64,000 nt of DNA from CAWGYT01 sp963826795. Lineage in GTDB: Bacteria > Planctomycetota > Planctomycetia > Pirellulales > Pirellulaceae. Each line of letters opens with the position of its first letter. Within the stretch, counting starts at the first letter, position 1. The stretch is taken from NCBI GenBank assembly GCA_963826795.1, contig CAWGYT010000018.1:372001-436000 (forward strand), in the 5' to 3' direction. Both the position numbers and the translations under genes were made by a program. Positions 1 to 8,955 of this stretch are shown piece by piece. The notes beneath the pieces are model-generated. The model was not told where the DNA came from. It did not search any database and was given only the letters and a program-made list of their open reading frames with translations.

Positions 1-1
1 G

Positions 2-1345
2 CAACAGGGGATCGAGAGCCGCACGTACCGTTCGCTGGAGGCCGCCGCGTTTCCATTTCCGTCTTTCGGCGTGTTACGCGCGATTTCCGACAATGGTCGC
101 TGGGTTGGTGGGTCCTCCGAGAACATTCAGGGACAATTCGAGGCCACGGTCTGGGCGGTGGACGCTCCGGACACCCCCATTGGGCTCGGCCCGCCCGTCT
201 CATTCGGCCGAAATGACGTCTGGGACCTGACCGACACGGGCGTCGCGATCGGCACCGACAGCGCGGGGCACGCGTTTCGCGGGATGCCCGCCACCGAACT
301 TGCGCCGCCCAGCGGAACGCCAACGAATGTCGACGTCTCACTGGCCGCGACGGGCAGTTCGTCCCAGGGCATGCGCTTCGTGGGCGAGGTCACGCTTCAG
401 GATCACCTGCTGAACGAGGCAAGTCACTGGGCCGTCCAGTGGATCGGCGACGATCCGACCGCCCGCATGCTGCCGACCGCTCCCGGGGCGATCGGAAGTC
501 GTGCCCGCGCCGTTTCGCCCAACGGTCGCTACGTGGTGGGCTCGGTCGAACTGACGTCCTTGCGACCAATGATTTGGGACGAGGCGCTGCCGGAGGCGAT
601 CTCCAGCGCAGGGATGACCGATCCTGAGTTTGACGGCGAGGCCCGAGCCGTCACGGATGACGCCTTCTGGGTCGGCGCGAGAACGAACGGTCCCGCCCTC
701 GATCCGGACGATCGTGCCCTCTTGATGATCGGTTCGGAAGCCTATGACATGCGATCCTGGTTGGCCACCGAACATGGACTTCACGACCTTCCCGCGTTGC
801 CCGCCGCGATCGATGTGGTGGCGACTCCGGACTTCTATCACATTCTGATAGGGGACGGACTGGCCGCCTACGTCCGCGTGCCACGTGCCAGCGAAACCTG
901 GGGGGATTTGGATCACGATCGAACTCTCGACGTCGACGATGTCGATCTCTTGAACGCCGCAATTCATCACGCCGCATTCAGCTCGGCGTTTGATCTGAAC
1001 CGGGACGCTTTGATTGACGCAGGCGACCGCGAATACTGGGTCCACCAGCTGAAAGCCACGTTCTTTGGCGACGCCAATCTGGATGGCGAATTTAACTCGT
1101 CCGATCTAATCGAGGTGTTGCAGGCCGGCTTCTACGAACAGCCCACACCCAGCCAGATCTCGTGGAGCACAGGTGACTGGAACGGCGACGCGATCTTCGA
1201 CAGCGGAGATCTGGTGCTCGCCTTCCAGGATCAAGGTTATGAACAAGGTCCTCGATCCGAAATGTTCGTGCCCGAGCCGCCCATGCACGCGTTGCCTTGG
1301 GCCATCAGCTTGCTCGTTCTGACAGCACGACGGCGCGCAAAGTGA
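2..1345 (+). CDS. HAF-repeat-like exported protein with dockerin-like module and PEP-CTERM tail (5' partial)
   Basis: The frame is already open at base 2, so the true start and any signal peptide lie upstream of the window. The N-terminal two thirds contain HAF-like blocks (for example AVSPNGRYVVGS followed by MIWD near residue 150 of the internal-GTG version), a repeat type of predicted extracellular proteins. The last ~130 residues hold EF-hand-like calcium loops (DLDHDRTLDVDD, DANLDGEFNSSD, DWNGDAIFDSGD) resembling dockerin type I modules. It ends with VPEP, a hydrophobic stretch and RRR, the PEP-CTERM sorting signal handled by exosortase systems. I infer a secreted or surface protein. Substrate and function are unknown. 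The C-terminal module is closely matched by the next gene. Confidence 0.72.
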   Translation, partial: QQGIESRTYRSLEAAAFPFPSFGVLRAISDNGRWVGGSSENIQGQFEATVWAVDAPDTPIGLGPPVSFGRNDVWDLTDTGVAIGTDSAGHAFRGMPATELAPPSGTPTNVDVSLAATGSSSQGMRFVGEVTLQDHLLNEASHWAVQWIGDDPTARMLPTAPGAIGSRARAVSPNGRYVVGSVELTSLRPMIWDEALPEAISSAGMTDPEFDGEARAVTDDAFWVGARTNGPALDPDDRALLMIGSEAYDMRSWLATEHGLHDLPALPAAIDVVATPDFYHILIGDGLAAYVRVPRASETWGDLDHDRTLDVDDVDLLNAAIHHAAFSSAFDLNRDALIDAGDREYWVHQLKATFFGDANLDGEFNSSDLIEVLQAGFYEQPTPSQISWSTGDWNGDAIFDSGDLVLAFQDQGYEQGPRSEMFVPEPPMHALPWAISLLVLTARRRAK

Positions 1346-1883
1346 CGTGAACCAGCAGGCGGCGCGATTCGCTCGCATCGCTGCATCGTGCCCCCCCAAC
1401 AAGTGCGGATTCGTTCCCTAACTTACGTCCTGCGGTTTTCCCAACCTCGGGAGGGCGAGGCTCCCGGTGTACCGCCCGCGAGGCGAAGCCGAGACGATGC
1501 ACTCGCAGCGCGGAATCGTAGACAAACGGAAGTCGCGCTGCTGAGGATGCGCACGTCAGTGGTCCATCACGCTTGCGACTCGTTTGTGATTCGAGGCGTG
1601 TCGCGACTCATCGCGTTCGCGAAAAAAACGCTGACCGATCCGATTCGGCGATCACTGTGTTTCATAGATCGCCAATCCGCGAATTTTTGGGTCGCGACAG
1701 GATCCGCGGGACATGTGAAACAGGTCGAGCTTCGTCAATTCTTAACCTGGATCTTCCCGGCGTTCACAACCTTTTTTGTGTCCGCGTTCGCGTTTCGCGA
1801 ATCGGTGATTGTGTCCGCGTTCGAGACGAATGAAACGAACAATTGAGTTTGCCAACAGGTTTTTTCAGGAGCAGGAGAAGAAG
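1346..1883. other. Intergenic region with a palindromic repeat-like segment
   Basis: No credible gene is seen across these 538 bases. Around 1445-1492 is a GC-rich segment with GGGAG/CTCCC arms that resembles a dispersed palindrome. Further on, the phrase tgtccgcgttcg occurs twice (about 1779 and 1817), flanking a short inverted stretch. The 3' part probably holds the promoter and leader of the next gene, but no clear promoter hexamers were identified. Confidence 0.4.
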
Positions 1884-3380
1884 ATGACTCGTATTCGAAT
1901 CGCTGCCGTTTTCGCGGCAGCACTCTTCACTTTGGGTTTGGCGTCGGGCGGCGTGCAGGCGCTCGACGTGATCTGGGACGGAGGTGATGGCATCTGGGAC
2001 GACCAGAATTGGAACGGTGGCCAGGATCTGAATGATGTCACCGGCTCAACCGACGGCTCCAATGGCTGGGGCGGTGCGTTTCGCGAGCCGGAAGTGATGG
2101 AGAACTTCATTATCTCCGGTCCAACTTCGTCGGTTGTCTACGACGCAAACACGCGTGGCAGCGACTTTCGCATGAAGCAAGGCAGCACGCTCACGATCTC
2201 CGACGGCGCCACTTGGTCGCAGATCTCGGACGACACGTGGTCGGAAAACCGTTGGACGGAACTCGACATCTCCGGCCTGCTGCTCGATGGCGGTACTTTC
2301 AGCCGCATCGGCTCGGTGAATGACGAAGGGGGCGGGGCCTTCATCGTCGGCTCATGGCGTGGCGACGACAATTTCGGCAACCCGGATTCGGGCGATCACT
2401 TTAACTCCAGCATCACGATCACCAATGGCGGCCGTCTTGAGAACGAAGGCCAGCTGTGGTTGGGCGGTTGGGGCGACGCACCCTACCCGAGTTTCGATCA
2501 ATTCCCCGAGCCGTCGCAGGGCATGACGATCACGGTCACGATCAACGACGGCACGATCGACCTCACGGGCGGTGACGTGGTGATCGACGCCGAGCGGAGC
2601 GAGTATTTCGCCGACGCCGACCTGATCGTCGCCAATCGCTTTTTGTATCAGGACTTCGGCGGGGGAGTCGACGAATACCTCCAACCCCAGATTGCGATCA
2701 ATTTCACAGGTCCCGGTTCGATTACGGTGGACCGTTCGGGGATCATCAACACCTACCGAGATGAAAACGGCGACTGGCAAAACCTGGAGCCGATCACCTG
2801 GGAGGAATTGTGGGACGCTGGAATCCTGCAGGCCGACGGACAAAGCGGTCCCGATGGAGCGGTTTTCTCCAACTACTTCTCGGTCACCGGGGCCTTGGGT
2901 CAGGATGATTACACCGTCGCGTGGGCTCAGAGTTCGCTACCGGGCGACTACAATTCCGACGGTGTCGTGGACACGGCGGACATTGACCTGCAGGCGATTG
3001 CGATGGCAGACGCCATGCCCGATTTGGGGACTTACGACGAAAATGGTGACGGCCTGGTCAACGACGAGGACCGCATTATCTGGGTGCAGGATCATGCCAA
3101 GACCTGGTTCGGTGACTCGAACTTCGACGGGGTCTTCAGCACCGATGACCTGGTGGCCGTCTTTGCCGCCGGCAAGTACGAGACGACCAATGCGGCCAAT
3201 TGGTCGGAAGGCGATTGGACAGGCGATCAGGTCTTTGACAGCGGCGACCTGGTAGCGGCCTTTTCTGACGGGGGCTTCGAACTCGGTCCACGGCCCGCCG
3301 TGGCGTCGGTGCCCGAGCCTGCGGGTCTGACCCTGTTGGCCTTGGCCAGCCTGGGCCTGCTGGCGATTCGCCGGCGCTAA
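1884..3380 (+). CDS. Exported PEP-CTERM protein with dockerin-like calcium-binding module
   Basis: The 498-residue product starts at ATG 1884, chosen because AGGAG lies a few bases upstream and the residues that follow form a clean signal peptide (positively charged MTRIR, hydrophobic core, cleavage near VQA). An upstream in-frame ATG at 1809 would bury the signal peptide. The middle is rich in Gly, Asn and Asp with beta-type repeats, like autotransporter/polymer-binding planctomycete proteins. The C-terminal ~140 residues carry EF-hand-like loops (GDYNSDGVVDTADI, DENGDGLVNDED, GDSNFDGVFSTDD). It ends in VPEP, a hydrophobic helix and RRR, a PEP-CTERM anchor processed by an exosortase. The role is probably cell-surface or exported adhesion or polysaccharide interaction; the ligand is unknown. 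Confidence 0.8.
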   Translation: MTRIRIAAVFAAALFTLGLASGGVQALDVIWDGGDGIWDDQNWNGGQDLNDVTGSTDGSNGWGGAFREPEVMENFIISGPTSSVVYDANTRGSDFRMKQGSTLTISDGATWSQISDDTWSENRWTELDISGLLLDGGTFSRIGSVNDEGGGAFIVGSWRGDDNFGNPDSGDHFNSSITITNGGRLENEGQLWLGGWGDAPYPSFDQFPEPSQGMTITVTINDGTIDLTGGDVVIDAERSEYFADADLIVANRFLYQDFGGGVDEYLQPQIAINFTGPGSITVDRSGIINTYRDENGDWQNLEPITWEELWDAGILQADGQSGPDGAVFSNYFSVTGALGQDDYTVAWAQSSLPGDYNSDGVVDTADIDLQAIAMADAMPDLGTYDENGDGLVNDEDRIIWVQDHAKTWFGDSNFDGVFSTDDLVAVFAAGKYETTNAANWSEGDWTGDQVFDSGDLVAAFSDGGFELGPRPAVASVPEPAGLTLLALASLGLLAIRRR

Positions 3381-3713
3381 GCCGCACTGGCCACGGGAGA
3401 ACAACTCGCCGCCCTGACACGCGCCGAATCGAAGACGCGGTCGGGCAGCGGGCGTTTCGGCCGCAACTCGACGGCATATCTTCTGTGGATGCGAGAAAGC
3501 TCCGCCACCGGTCATTCGTGGCGGAGTTTTTTCTTATCGTGGGGTGTTGTTTTGGGGTGGGGCGCGCGGGTTCGGATGACGTGGTGCCAAACTCGTCGCC
3601 GGCGGCTAAGATACGCCCCGGACGCGAGCGGGGGTTTCGAGAAACGGATTCGAGCCCGATCCGCCTCCGGCGTCCACCCGCACCAGTGGCCCCGCTGAAA
3701 TCACGGACGAACC
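3381..3713. other. Intergenic region carrying a terminator
   Basis: The 333-base gap between the PEP-CTERM gene and the SNF2 gene holds one clear intrinsic terminator (3500-3535). No open frame here has a ribosome-binding site or recognisable family. The 3' half presumably contains the helicase promoter. Confidence 0.5.
3500..3535 (+). terminator. Rho-independent terminator
   Basis: A perfect 9-bp stem (CTCCGCCAC at 3500-3508 with GTGGCGGAG at 3518-3526) encloses a 9-base loop and is followed by TTTTTTCTT. It lies ~120 bases past the PEP-CTERM stop codon and reads in the same direction, so it should end that transcript before the helicase gene. Confidence 0.8.
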
Positions 3714-6700
3714 ATGGAAGCAACTCTAGCCGGAAGGTGTCGCGCGTCGTTTCTTCCGCGTGATCGACAGCGAGGCGTCGAATATTATCGCGAGGGGCTC
3801 GTCACGATCGAAACTCAATTCGACGATGGCGTGCTGGCCTACGCCTTCGGCTCGGCACCTCAGCCTTACGTCGTTCGGCTGCAGCTCGACTGCATTCCGG
3901 AGGGCCGAGTCGAGGTTTCTTGCAGTTGCCCGCATTTCGCGGACGGGCATTTGTGCAAACACCTCTGGGCGACCATTCTGGAATTCGACGACGAGTTCGG
4001 TTTGCGGTTCGAAGACCTGGACGATTTGGTCGTGCAACGATTTCACGCAAAACCGATCCCCACGGCCCCACAGGCTCGCGGCCGCGTGGCGGGCGGGGTA
4101 GCGGCGAAAGGAGTCGTAGGTCATCCGCCACAAAACGGAAGACCCGACTGGGAGCGACAGTTGTCGCATGTGCGGACGGAGTTAGCCCATACGTTGCCGC
4201 TTCCTCCCGAAAACGGTGAAGCGGGAACGGCCGAACGCGCTGCGCAGCAGCATTGGTTTCTGGTGGATCTTGCACGACTTTCGGCGCAAGCGGGCGCGAA
4301 TTTTCAGTTGTCGGTGTACCAGTGTCAGCAATTGCCCGATGGGGCGTGGAACGTGCCGAAGCTGCTGTCCTTGACGCAGCGAGAACTGCGATCGGTCTCG
4401 GATCCGGAAGAGCAGCGGCTGCTGGCGATGCTGCTGGCCGCCAACGACGGACTGAATCTGGATGATGCCGAGCTGCTTGAGCTCCCCTATTTCGACGCGG
4501 GAATCTCACACTTTGCCGTCCCCGCACCGCTGGTGGACGAGCTTCTTCCGCGGTTGGCCGCCACGGGGCGACTGGCCTGGACGTCGCGGACCGGGCGGGG
4601 AGTCGACCCGCGGTCGGTCCATCCGCTGGGCTGGGATCCTGGTCCGGCCTGGGCGGTCAAATTGCGGCTCGCCGCTCATCCCTCCCAGGCCGATGCCCTG
4701 GGCTGCACGGCTCGGCTGGTACGGGCGGGCGACGAGGTCGACCTGGCGGACGTCGTGGCGGCGTTCCATGACGGTCTGATTCTGTTTCCCGATCGGCTGG
4801 CTCGGCTGAGCCCCCATGAAACGCCCTGGGTCAACGCGCTGCGTTCGCGGCCCGTGATGGAGGTCCGCGAGCAAGACTTCGACGCCTTTCTTTCGCAGCT
4901 GACCACCCTGCCGCGGACGCCCGAGTTGGAAATCGACGAGCGGCTGGGGATTACGATTGAGGTCGGCCAACCGCAGGGCAAACTGGTGGTCGACAGCGCG
5001 CCTTACCATCGCTCGCAATTGGTCGCGCATCTGATCCTGCGGTACCGCTCGCGCGAGATCCCCCTGCCTGAACCGAGCGACATGATTTGGGATTCGGAAG
5101 CACGTCGGATTCTCCGTCGCGACGCGATGGCCGAAGCCCGGCTCGCCCACGCACTCGATCAACTTGGCCTGCAGCCGCAGCGCGACCATCGCTTCGACCA
5201 ATCGTGGCAGTTTCCCGCAGACCGCCTCCCCGAGATCGTCACCCAATTGGCGGCGAGCGGCTGGACGATTGTCGCTCAAGGCCGGCTCATTCGCGGCGGT
5301 GGCGAATTCAGCGGCTCGGTGGCAACCGGCATCGACTGGTTCGACGTCCACGCCTCCGTGAAGTTCGACGGCGCTTCCGCCGCCCTGCCGGAACTGCTGG
5401 AAGCTTTCCGCCAACGCCGACAGTTCGTGGTGCTGGATGATGGATCGCAGGGCGTGTTGCCGGAAGAGTGGATCCAACGGTACGCGCCGCTGCTGGAGAT
5501 CGCCGAGCAGCAGGGCGAGTCGTTTCGATTTCGCAAGTGCCAAGCCCTGCTGTTGGATGCCTTGGTTGCAGAGCAAGCGACGCTGAGTTGCGACCGCGAC
5601 TTCACCGAGTATTGCGATCGGCTGCAGCGCTTCTCAGGAATCGAATCGGCGACAGCGCCTTCGCAATTCGTGGGCGAGTTGCGGCCTTACCAGGAAGAGG
5701 GCTTGGCCTGGCTTGGCTTTCTCCAGGATTTCCACTTGGGCGGCTGCCTGGCCGACGACATGGGACTTGGCAAAACCGTTCAGGTCCTGGCGCTTCTGCA
5801 GGCGCGTCGCCAAACGAGATCCAAGCGTCGCAAGCCGCACCGCACCTCGCTGGTGGTCGTGCCGAAGAGCCTGGTGTTCAACTGGTTGGAAGAGGCGGCT
5901 CGGTTCACACCCCAGCTACGGCTGATTGACTACACCGGTCCCCAGCGCCATGACCGTTTGGCGGAGCTGGCCAAGGCCGACGTCGTCCTCACCACCTACG
6001 GGACGCTTCGACGTGACATCTTGGAATTGAAACCGATTTCGTTCGACTACGCGATCCTGGACGAGGCCACCGCGATCAAGAATCACCATTCCCAGGCAAG
6101 CAAGGCGGCACGACTGATCCAGGCAGACCATCGTCTGGCGATGACTGGGACGCCGGTCGAAAACCACCTGGGGGAACTCTGGTCGCTGTTCGAATTTCTC
6201 AATCCCGGCATGCTGGGCCGACAGGTGAGTTTTCGCCAGCTGCTCAACACCTCGGCCGAAGACGAAGCGACGCTGGCCACGCTGCGAGCGGCGCTGCGCC
6301 CCTTCATTCTGCGGCGCACCAAGGAACAGGTCCTCACCGAATTACCCGAGAAGACCGAACAGACGTTGTACTGCGATATGACCGCCAGGCAGCGGCGACA
6401 CTATCATGAGCTGCGTGACCACTATCGAGCTCAAGTCACGGACAAGGTCAACCGACTGGGCCTCAAGCGGTCAAAGATTCACGTGCTGGAGGCCCTTTTG
6501 CGGCTGCGACAGATCGCCTGTGATCCGCGGCTGCTCGATCCGCAAGAAACATCCGGGGCCAAGCTGGAGTTGTTGCTCGAGCGACTGGAAGAAGTGGTCG
6601 AGCGGGGCCACAAGGCGCTGGTTTTCTCGCAATTCACCAGCCTGTTGGCGCTGGTTCGCGAGTCGGTCGAGGCGCGGGGTTGGGACTTCGAGTATCTGGA

Positions 6701-7061
6701 TGGCAGGACGCGTGCCCGGGCCGAACACGTCCACCGATTCCAGTCCGATGCCGGTTGCCAGTTATTCTTGATCAGCCTGAAAGCAGGTGGCCACGGCCTG
6801 AATCTGACGGCGGCAGATTACGTCTTCATCCTCGATCCGTGGTGGAACCCGGCGGTCGAGGCCCAAGCGATCGACCGAGCGCATCGACTGGGCCAGACCC
6901 GCCGCGTCGTGGCGTACCGGATCATCTGTCGAGACACCGTGGAAGACAAAATCGTACAGCTGCAACAGACGAAACGCGAGGTCGCGGAAGCGATCATCTC
7001 GGCGGACCAGAGCCTCATCAGCCGATTGACCGCGGACGATTTGCGTTTGCTACTGAACTGA
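3714..7061 (+). CDS. SWIM zinc-finger SNF2-family helicase/ATPase
   Basis: This is a 1115-residue Swi2/Snf2-type double-stranded DNA translocase. An N-terminal SWIM zinc finger is visible as C70-x-C72 ... C81-x-H83. The ATPase core begins near residue 650: motif I DDMGLGKT (K687), a DEAT box (D783, where DEAH or DEAQ is usual), motif III MTGTPVEN, and the C-terminal helicase lobe with GGHGLNLT and the arginine-finger segment AIDRAHRLGQ. The length and order fit bacterial HepA/RapA-like SWIM-SNF2 proteins. The role is inferred to be remodelling of nucleoprotein, for example removing proteins or recycling polymerase. It appears monocistronic, preceded by the terminator at 3500, and its stop runs directly into an A-rich repeat fragment. 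Confidence 0.9.
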   Translation: MEATLAGRCRASFLPRDRQRGVEYYREGLVTIETQFDDGVLAYAFGSAPQPYVVRLQLDCIPEGRVEVSCSCPHFADGHLCKHLWATILEFDDEFGLRFEDLDDLVVQRFHAKPIPTAPQARGRVAGGVAAKGVVGHPPQNGRPDWERQLSHVRTELAHTLPLPPENGEAGTAERAAQQHWFLVDLARLSAQAGANFQLSVYQCQQLPDGAWNVPKLLSLTQRELRSVSDPEEQRLLAMLLAANDGLNLDDAELLELPYFDAGISHFAVPAPLVDELLPRLAATGRLAWTSRTGRGVDPRSVHPLGWDPGPAWAVKLRLAAHPSQADALGCTARLVRAGDEVDLADVVAAFHDGLILFPDRLARLSPHETPWVNALRSRPVMEVREQDFDAFLSQLTTLPRTPELEIDERLGITIEVGQPQGKLVVDSAPYHRSQLVAHLILRYRSREIPLPEPSDMIWDSEARRILRRDAMAEARLAHALDQLGLQPQRDHRFDQSWQFPADRLPEIVTQLAASGWTIVAQGRLIRGGGEFSGSVATGIDWFDVHASVKFDGASAALPELLEAFRQRRQFVVLDDGSQGVLPEEWIQRYAPLLEIAEQQGESFRFRKCQALLLDALVAEQATLSCDRDFTEYCDRLQRFSGIESATAPSQFVGELRPYQEEGLAWLGFLQDFHLGGCLADDMGLGKTVQVLALLQARRQTRSKRRKPHRTSLVVVPKSLVFNWLEEAARFTPQLRLIDYTGPQRHDRLAELAKADVVLTTYGTLRRDILELKPISFDYAILDEATAIKNHHSQASKAARLIQADHRLAMTGTPVENHLGELWSLFEFLNPGMLGRQVSFRQLLNTSAEDEATLATLRAALRPFILRRTKEQVLTELPEKTEQTLYCDMTARQRRHYHELRDHYRAQVTDKVNRLGLKRSKIHVLEALLRLRQIACDPRLLDPQETSGAKLELLLERLEEVVERGHKALVFSQFTSLLALVRESVEARGWDFEYLDGRTRARAEHVHRFQSDAGCQLFLISLKAGGHGLNLTAADYVFILDPWWNPAVEAQAIDRAHRLGQTRRVVAYRIICRDTVEDKIVQLQQTKREVAEAIISADQSLISRLTADDLRLLLN

Positions 7062-7062
7062 C

Positions 7063-7090
7063 AAAAAAAAGGGGTCAGGACTGTTTTCGG
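7063..7090. repeat. Repeat fragment (A-tract plus ggggtcagg)
   Basis: Immediately after the helicase stop is a run of eight A followed by ggggtcaggactgttttcgg. The core aaaggggtcagg recurs at 21730-21741 within a palindromic element, so this looks like a half-copy of a dispersed repeat. It could also act as part of the 3' end of the transcript. Confidence 0.4.
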
Positions 7091-7163
7091 ACAACGACCA
7101 CGCAAGCCACACAGACCAGCTAAACTGGGGCGATCTAAAACGCAATCAAGTCTTCGCGTCCGC

Positions 7164-7886
7164 TTAGTAGCCGAACGTCTTGGGATCGGCAACGTCCAGT
7201 GCCGGCAAGTTCAGATGACGGCGGCACGCGTCGAGCATCTCTTTCGTCCGGCTTGCGCCGATCCGCGAGACCCCCAGTTCGCGCACGGTCAGCACCGACT
7301 CGAAATCGCGGATTCCGCCGGCGGCCTTGACCTGCACGTGAGCCGGCGCGTGGGCTCGCATCAGCTTCAGGTCATCCAGCGTGGCGCCGCCGGTTCCGTA
7401 ACCGGTTGAGGTCTTCACCCAGTCGGCCCGCAGCGATCCACAGATTTCGCAGAGTCGAATCTTCTGGTCGTGATTGAGGTAGCAGTTCTCGAAGATCACC
7501 TTCACTTTCTGCCCGGCTGAGTGGGCCACTTCGATGACCGCCTGAATCTCCTCCTGGACATAATCCCAGTCACTGCTGAGGACTTTCGAAATATTGACGA
7601 CCATATCCAGTTCCTGGCAACCATCGGCGACGGCCTGCTCGGCCTCGGCCCGCTTCGTCGAAGTCGTATGTCCCCCGTGGGGAAAGCCGATCGTCGTGCT
7701 GGCCTTCACGGAGCTGCCGGCGAGCCGTTCCGCACAGCGTGGGAGATAGTAAGGCATGATGCACACGCTGGCCACGTCATAGGCCAAAGCAAGCTGAATT
7801 CCGGCTTCCAGATCGTCCACACTGAGCGTGGGGTTCAGGAGCGAATGGTCGATCATTTTCGCGATGTCCAAGTAGTCGTAAGCCAC
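7164..7886 (-). CDS. deoC: Deoxyribose-phosphate aldolase
   Basis: The 240-residue product is a class I aldolase that splits 2-deoxyribose 5-phosphate into glyceraldehyde 3-phosphate and acetaldehyde in deoxynucleoside catabolism. Family residues are present: D94 in ELDMVVN, the Schiff-base lysine K158 in WVKTSTGYG, and K187 in VKAAGGIR. A strong GGAGG lies 6 bases before the ATG. The downstream end is separated from the SNF2 gene by ~100 bases on the opposite strand. The next gene upstream (7930-8871) is on the same strand with a 43-base gap, so the two may form an operon for sugar breakdown. Confidence 0.95.
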   Translation of the reverse strand: MAYDYLDIAKMIDHSLLNPTLSVDDLEAGIQLALAYDVASVCIMPYYLPRCAERLAGSSVKASTTIGFPHGGHTTSTKRAEAEQAVADGCQELDMVVNISKVLSSDWDYVQEEIQAVIEVAHSAGQKVKVIFENCYLNHDQKIRLCEICGSLRADWVKTSTGYGTGGATLDDLKLMRAHAPAHVQVKAAGGIRDFESVLTVRELGVSRIGASRTKEMLDACRRHLNLPALDVADPKTFGY

Positions 7887-7929
7887 GCGAACCTCCTCAG
7901 GTCGGGTCTTGGGTCGTTTCGAAGCGAAG

Positions 7930-8871
7930 TTAGTCCGTGGTCGAGCTGTCGGGCTTGGGCACGAAATTCCGGAGGAACGTCTGGCTCTGCTGCAATGCTA
8001 AACGTCGCGAGGCGAGCGAGCCTTCGTACACGCGATCTTCGACTTCAACGCAGACGGGTCCTCGGTAACCCGTGTCGCCCAACACGGAAAAGAAGCGGCC
8101 CCAATCCACTTCACCCAGCCCGGGCAGTTTGGGCGAGTGATATTGCAGGGGTGTGGCGAGAATGCCGACCTGATCGAGCCGATGCCGATCGACGCGCACA
8201 TCCTTGGCGTGAACATGAAACAGGCGGTCGGCGAATTCCCGCAACGGCGCGAGATAATCCATTTGCTGCCACACCAGATGCGAAGGGTCGAAATTCAGGC
8301 CGAAGTGAGCGCTGGGAAAGGCGTCGAACATCCGTCGCCAGACGGCTGGGCTGATGGCCAGGTTCTTACCTCCCGGCCATTCGTCGTCGGTAAACAGCAT
8401 CGGACAGTTCTCGATTCCGATTTTCACCCCATGCTGCTCGGCCAGCCCGATCAACGGCGTCCAGGTTTCGACGAATCGAGGCCAATTGGCGTCGACGGAC
8501 TTCGTCCAATCGCGGCCCACAAACGTGGTCGCTCGTCCGATCCCGAGCTTCGCGGCCGCTTGAATGACTTGTCCCAGATGCTCGACCGATCGCGCCGCCT
8601 CTTGAGCGTCGGGAGCAAGCGGATTGGGATAGTACCCCAAGGCGCTGATGGCGACGCCATAGCGGTCGGTCAATTGATGAATTCGAGCGATCGCGTCACG
8701 ATCCAACTTCGCCACGTCGATATGAGTGACGCCCGCGTAGCGCCGCTCCGCCTTCCCGACCGGCCAGCACATCACCTCGACACAGTCATATCCCAGCTCG
8801 GCCGCCGTTGCCAGGACCGACTCGAGTGATTGATCGGGAAGAATCGCACTGACGAAACCCAATTGCATCAT
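7930..8871 (-). CDS. Xylose-isomerase-like TIM-barrel sugar phosphate isomerase/epimerase
   Basis: The 313-residue protein belongs to the AP-endonuclease-2 / xylose isomerase-like TIM-barrel superfamily. Typical features are the opening strand LGFVSAILPDQSLE, the metal-ligand glutamate in IGIENCPM, the histidine in NFDPSHLVWQ, HVHAKDV, and the final CVEVED strand. Members epimerise or isomerise sugars or inositols using a divalent metal; the substrate cannot be told from sequence. The start at the first of two ATGs is supported by AGGAG 8 bases upstream. It probably shares a transcript with deoC. Confidence 0.85.
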   Translation of the reverse strand: MMQLGFVSAILPDQSLESVLATAAELGYDCVEVMCWPVGKAERRYAGVTHIDVAKLDRDAIARIHQLTDRYGVAISALGYYPNPLAPDAQEAARSVEHLGQVIQAAAKLGIGRATTFVGRDWTKSVDANWPRFVETWTPLIGLAEQHGVKIGIENCPMLFTDDEWPGGKNLAISPAVWRRMFDAFPSAHFGLNFDPSHLVWQQMDYLAPLREFADRLFHVHAKDVRVDRHRLDQVGILATPLQYHSPKLPGLGEVDWGRFFSVLGDTGYRGPVCVEVEDRVYEGSLASRRLALQQSQTFLRNFVPKPDSSTTD

Positions 8872-8955
8872 GCTAAAGCTCCTACTTCGATTGCACGCGG
8901 TTCACGGCGACGACGCATGGACGACCTGCCGAGCTTACCTGCGCAACGCAAAACT

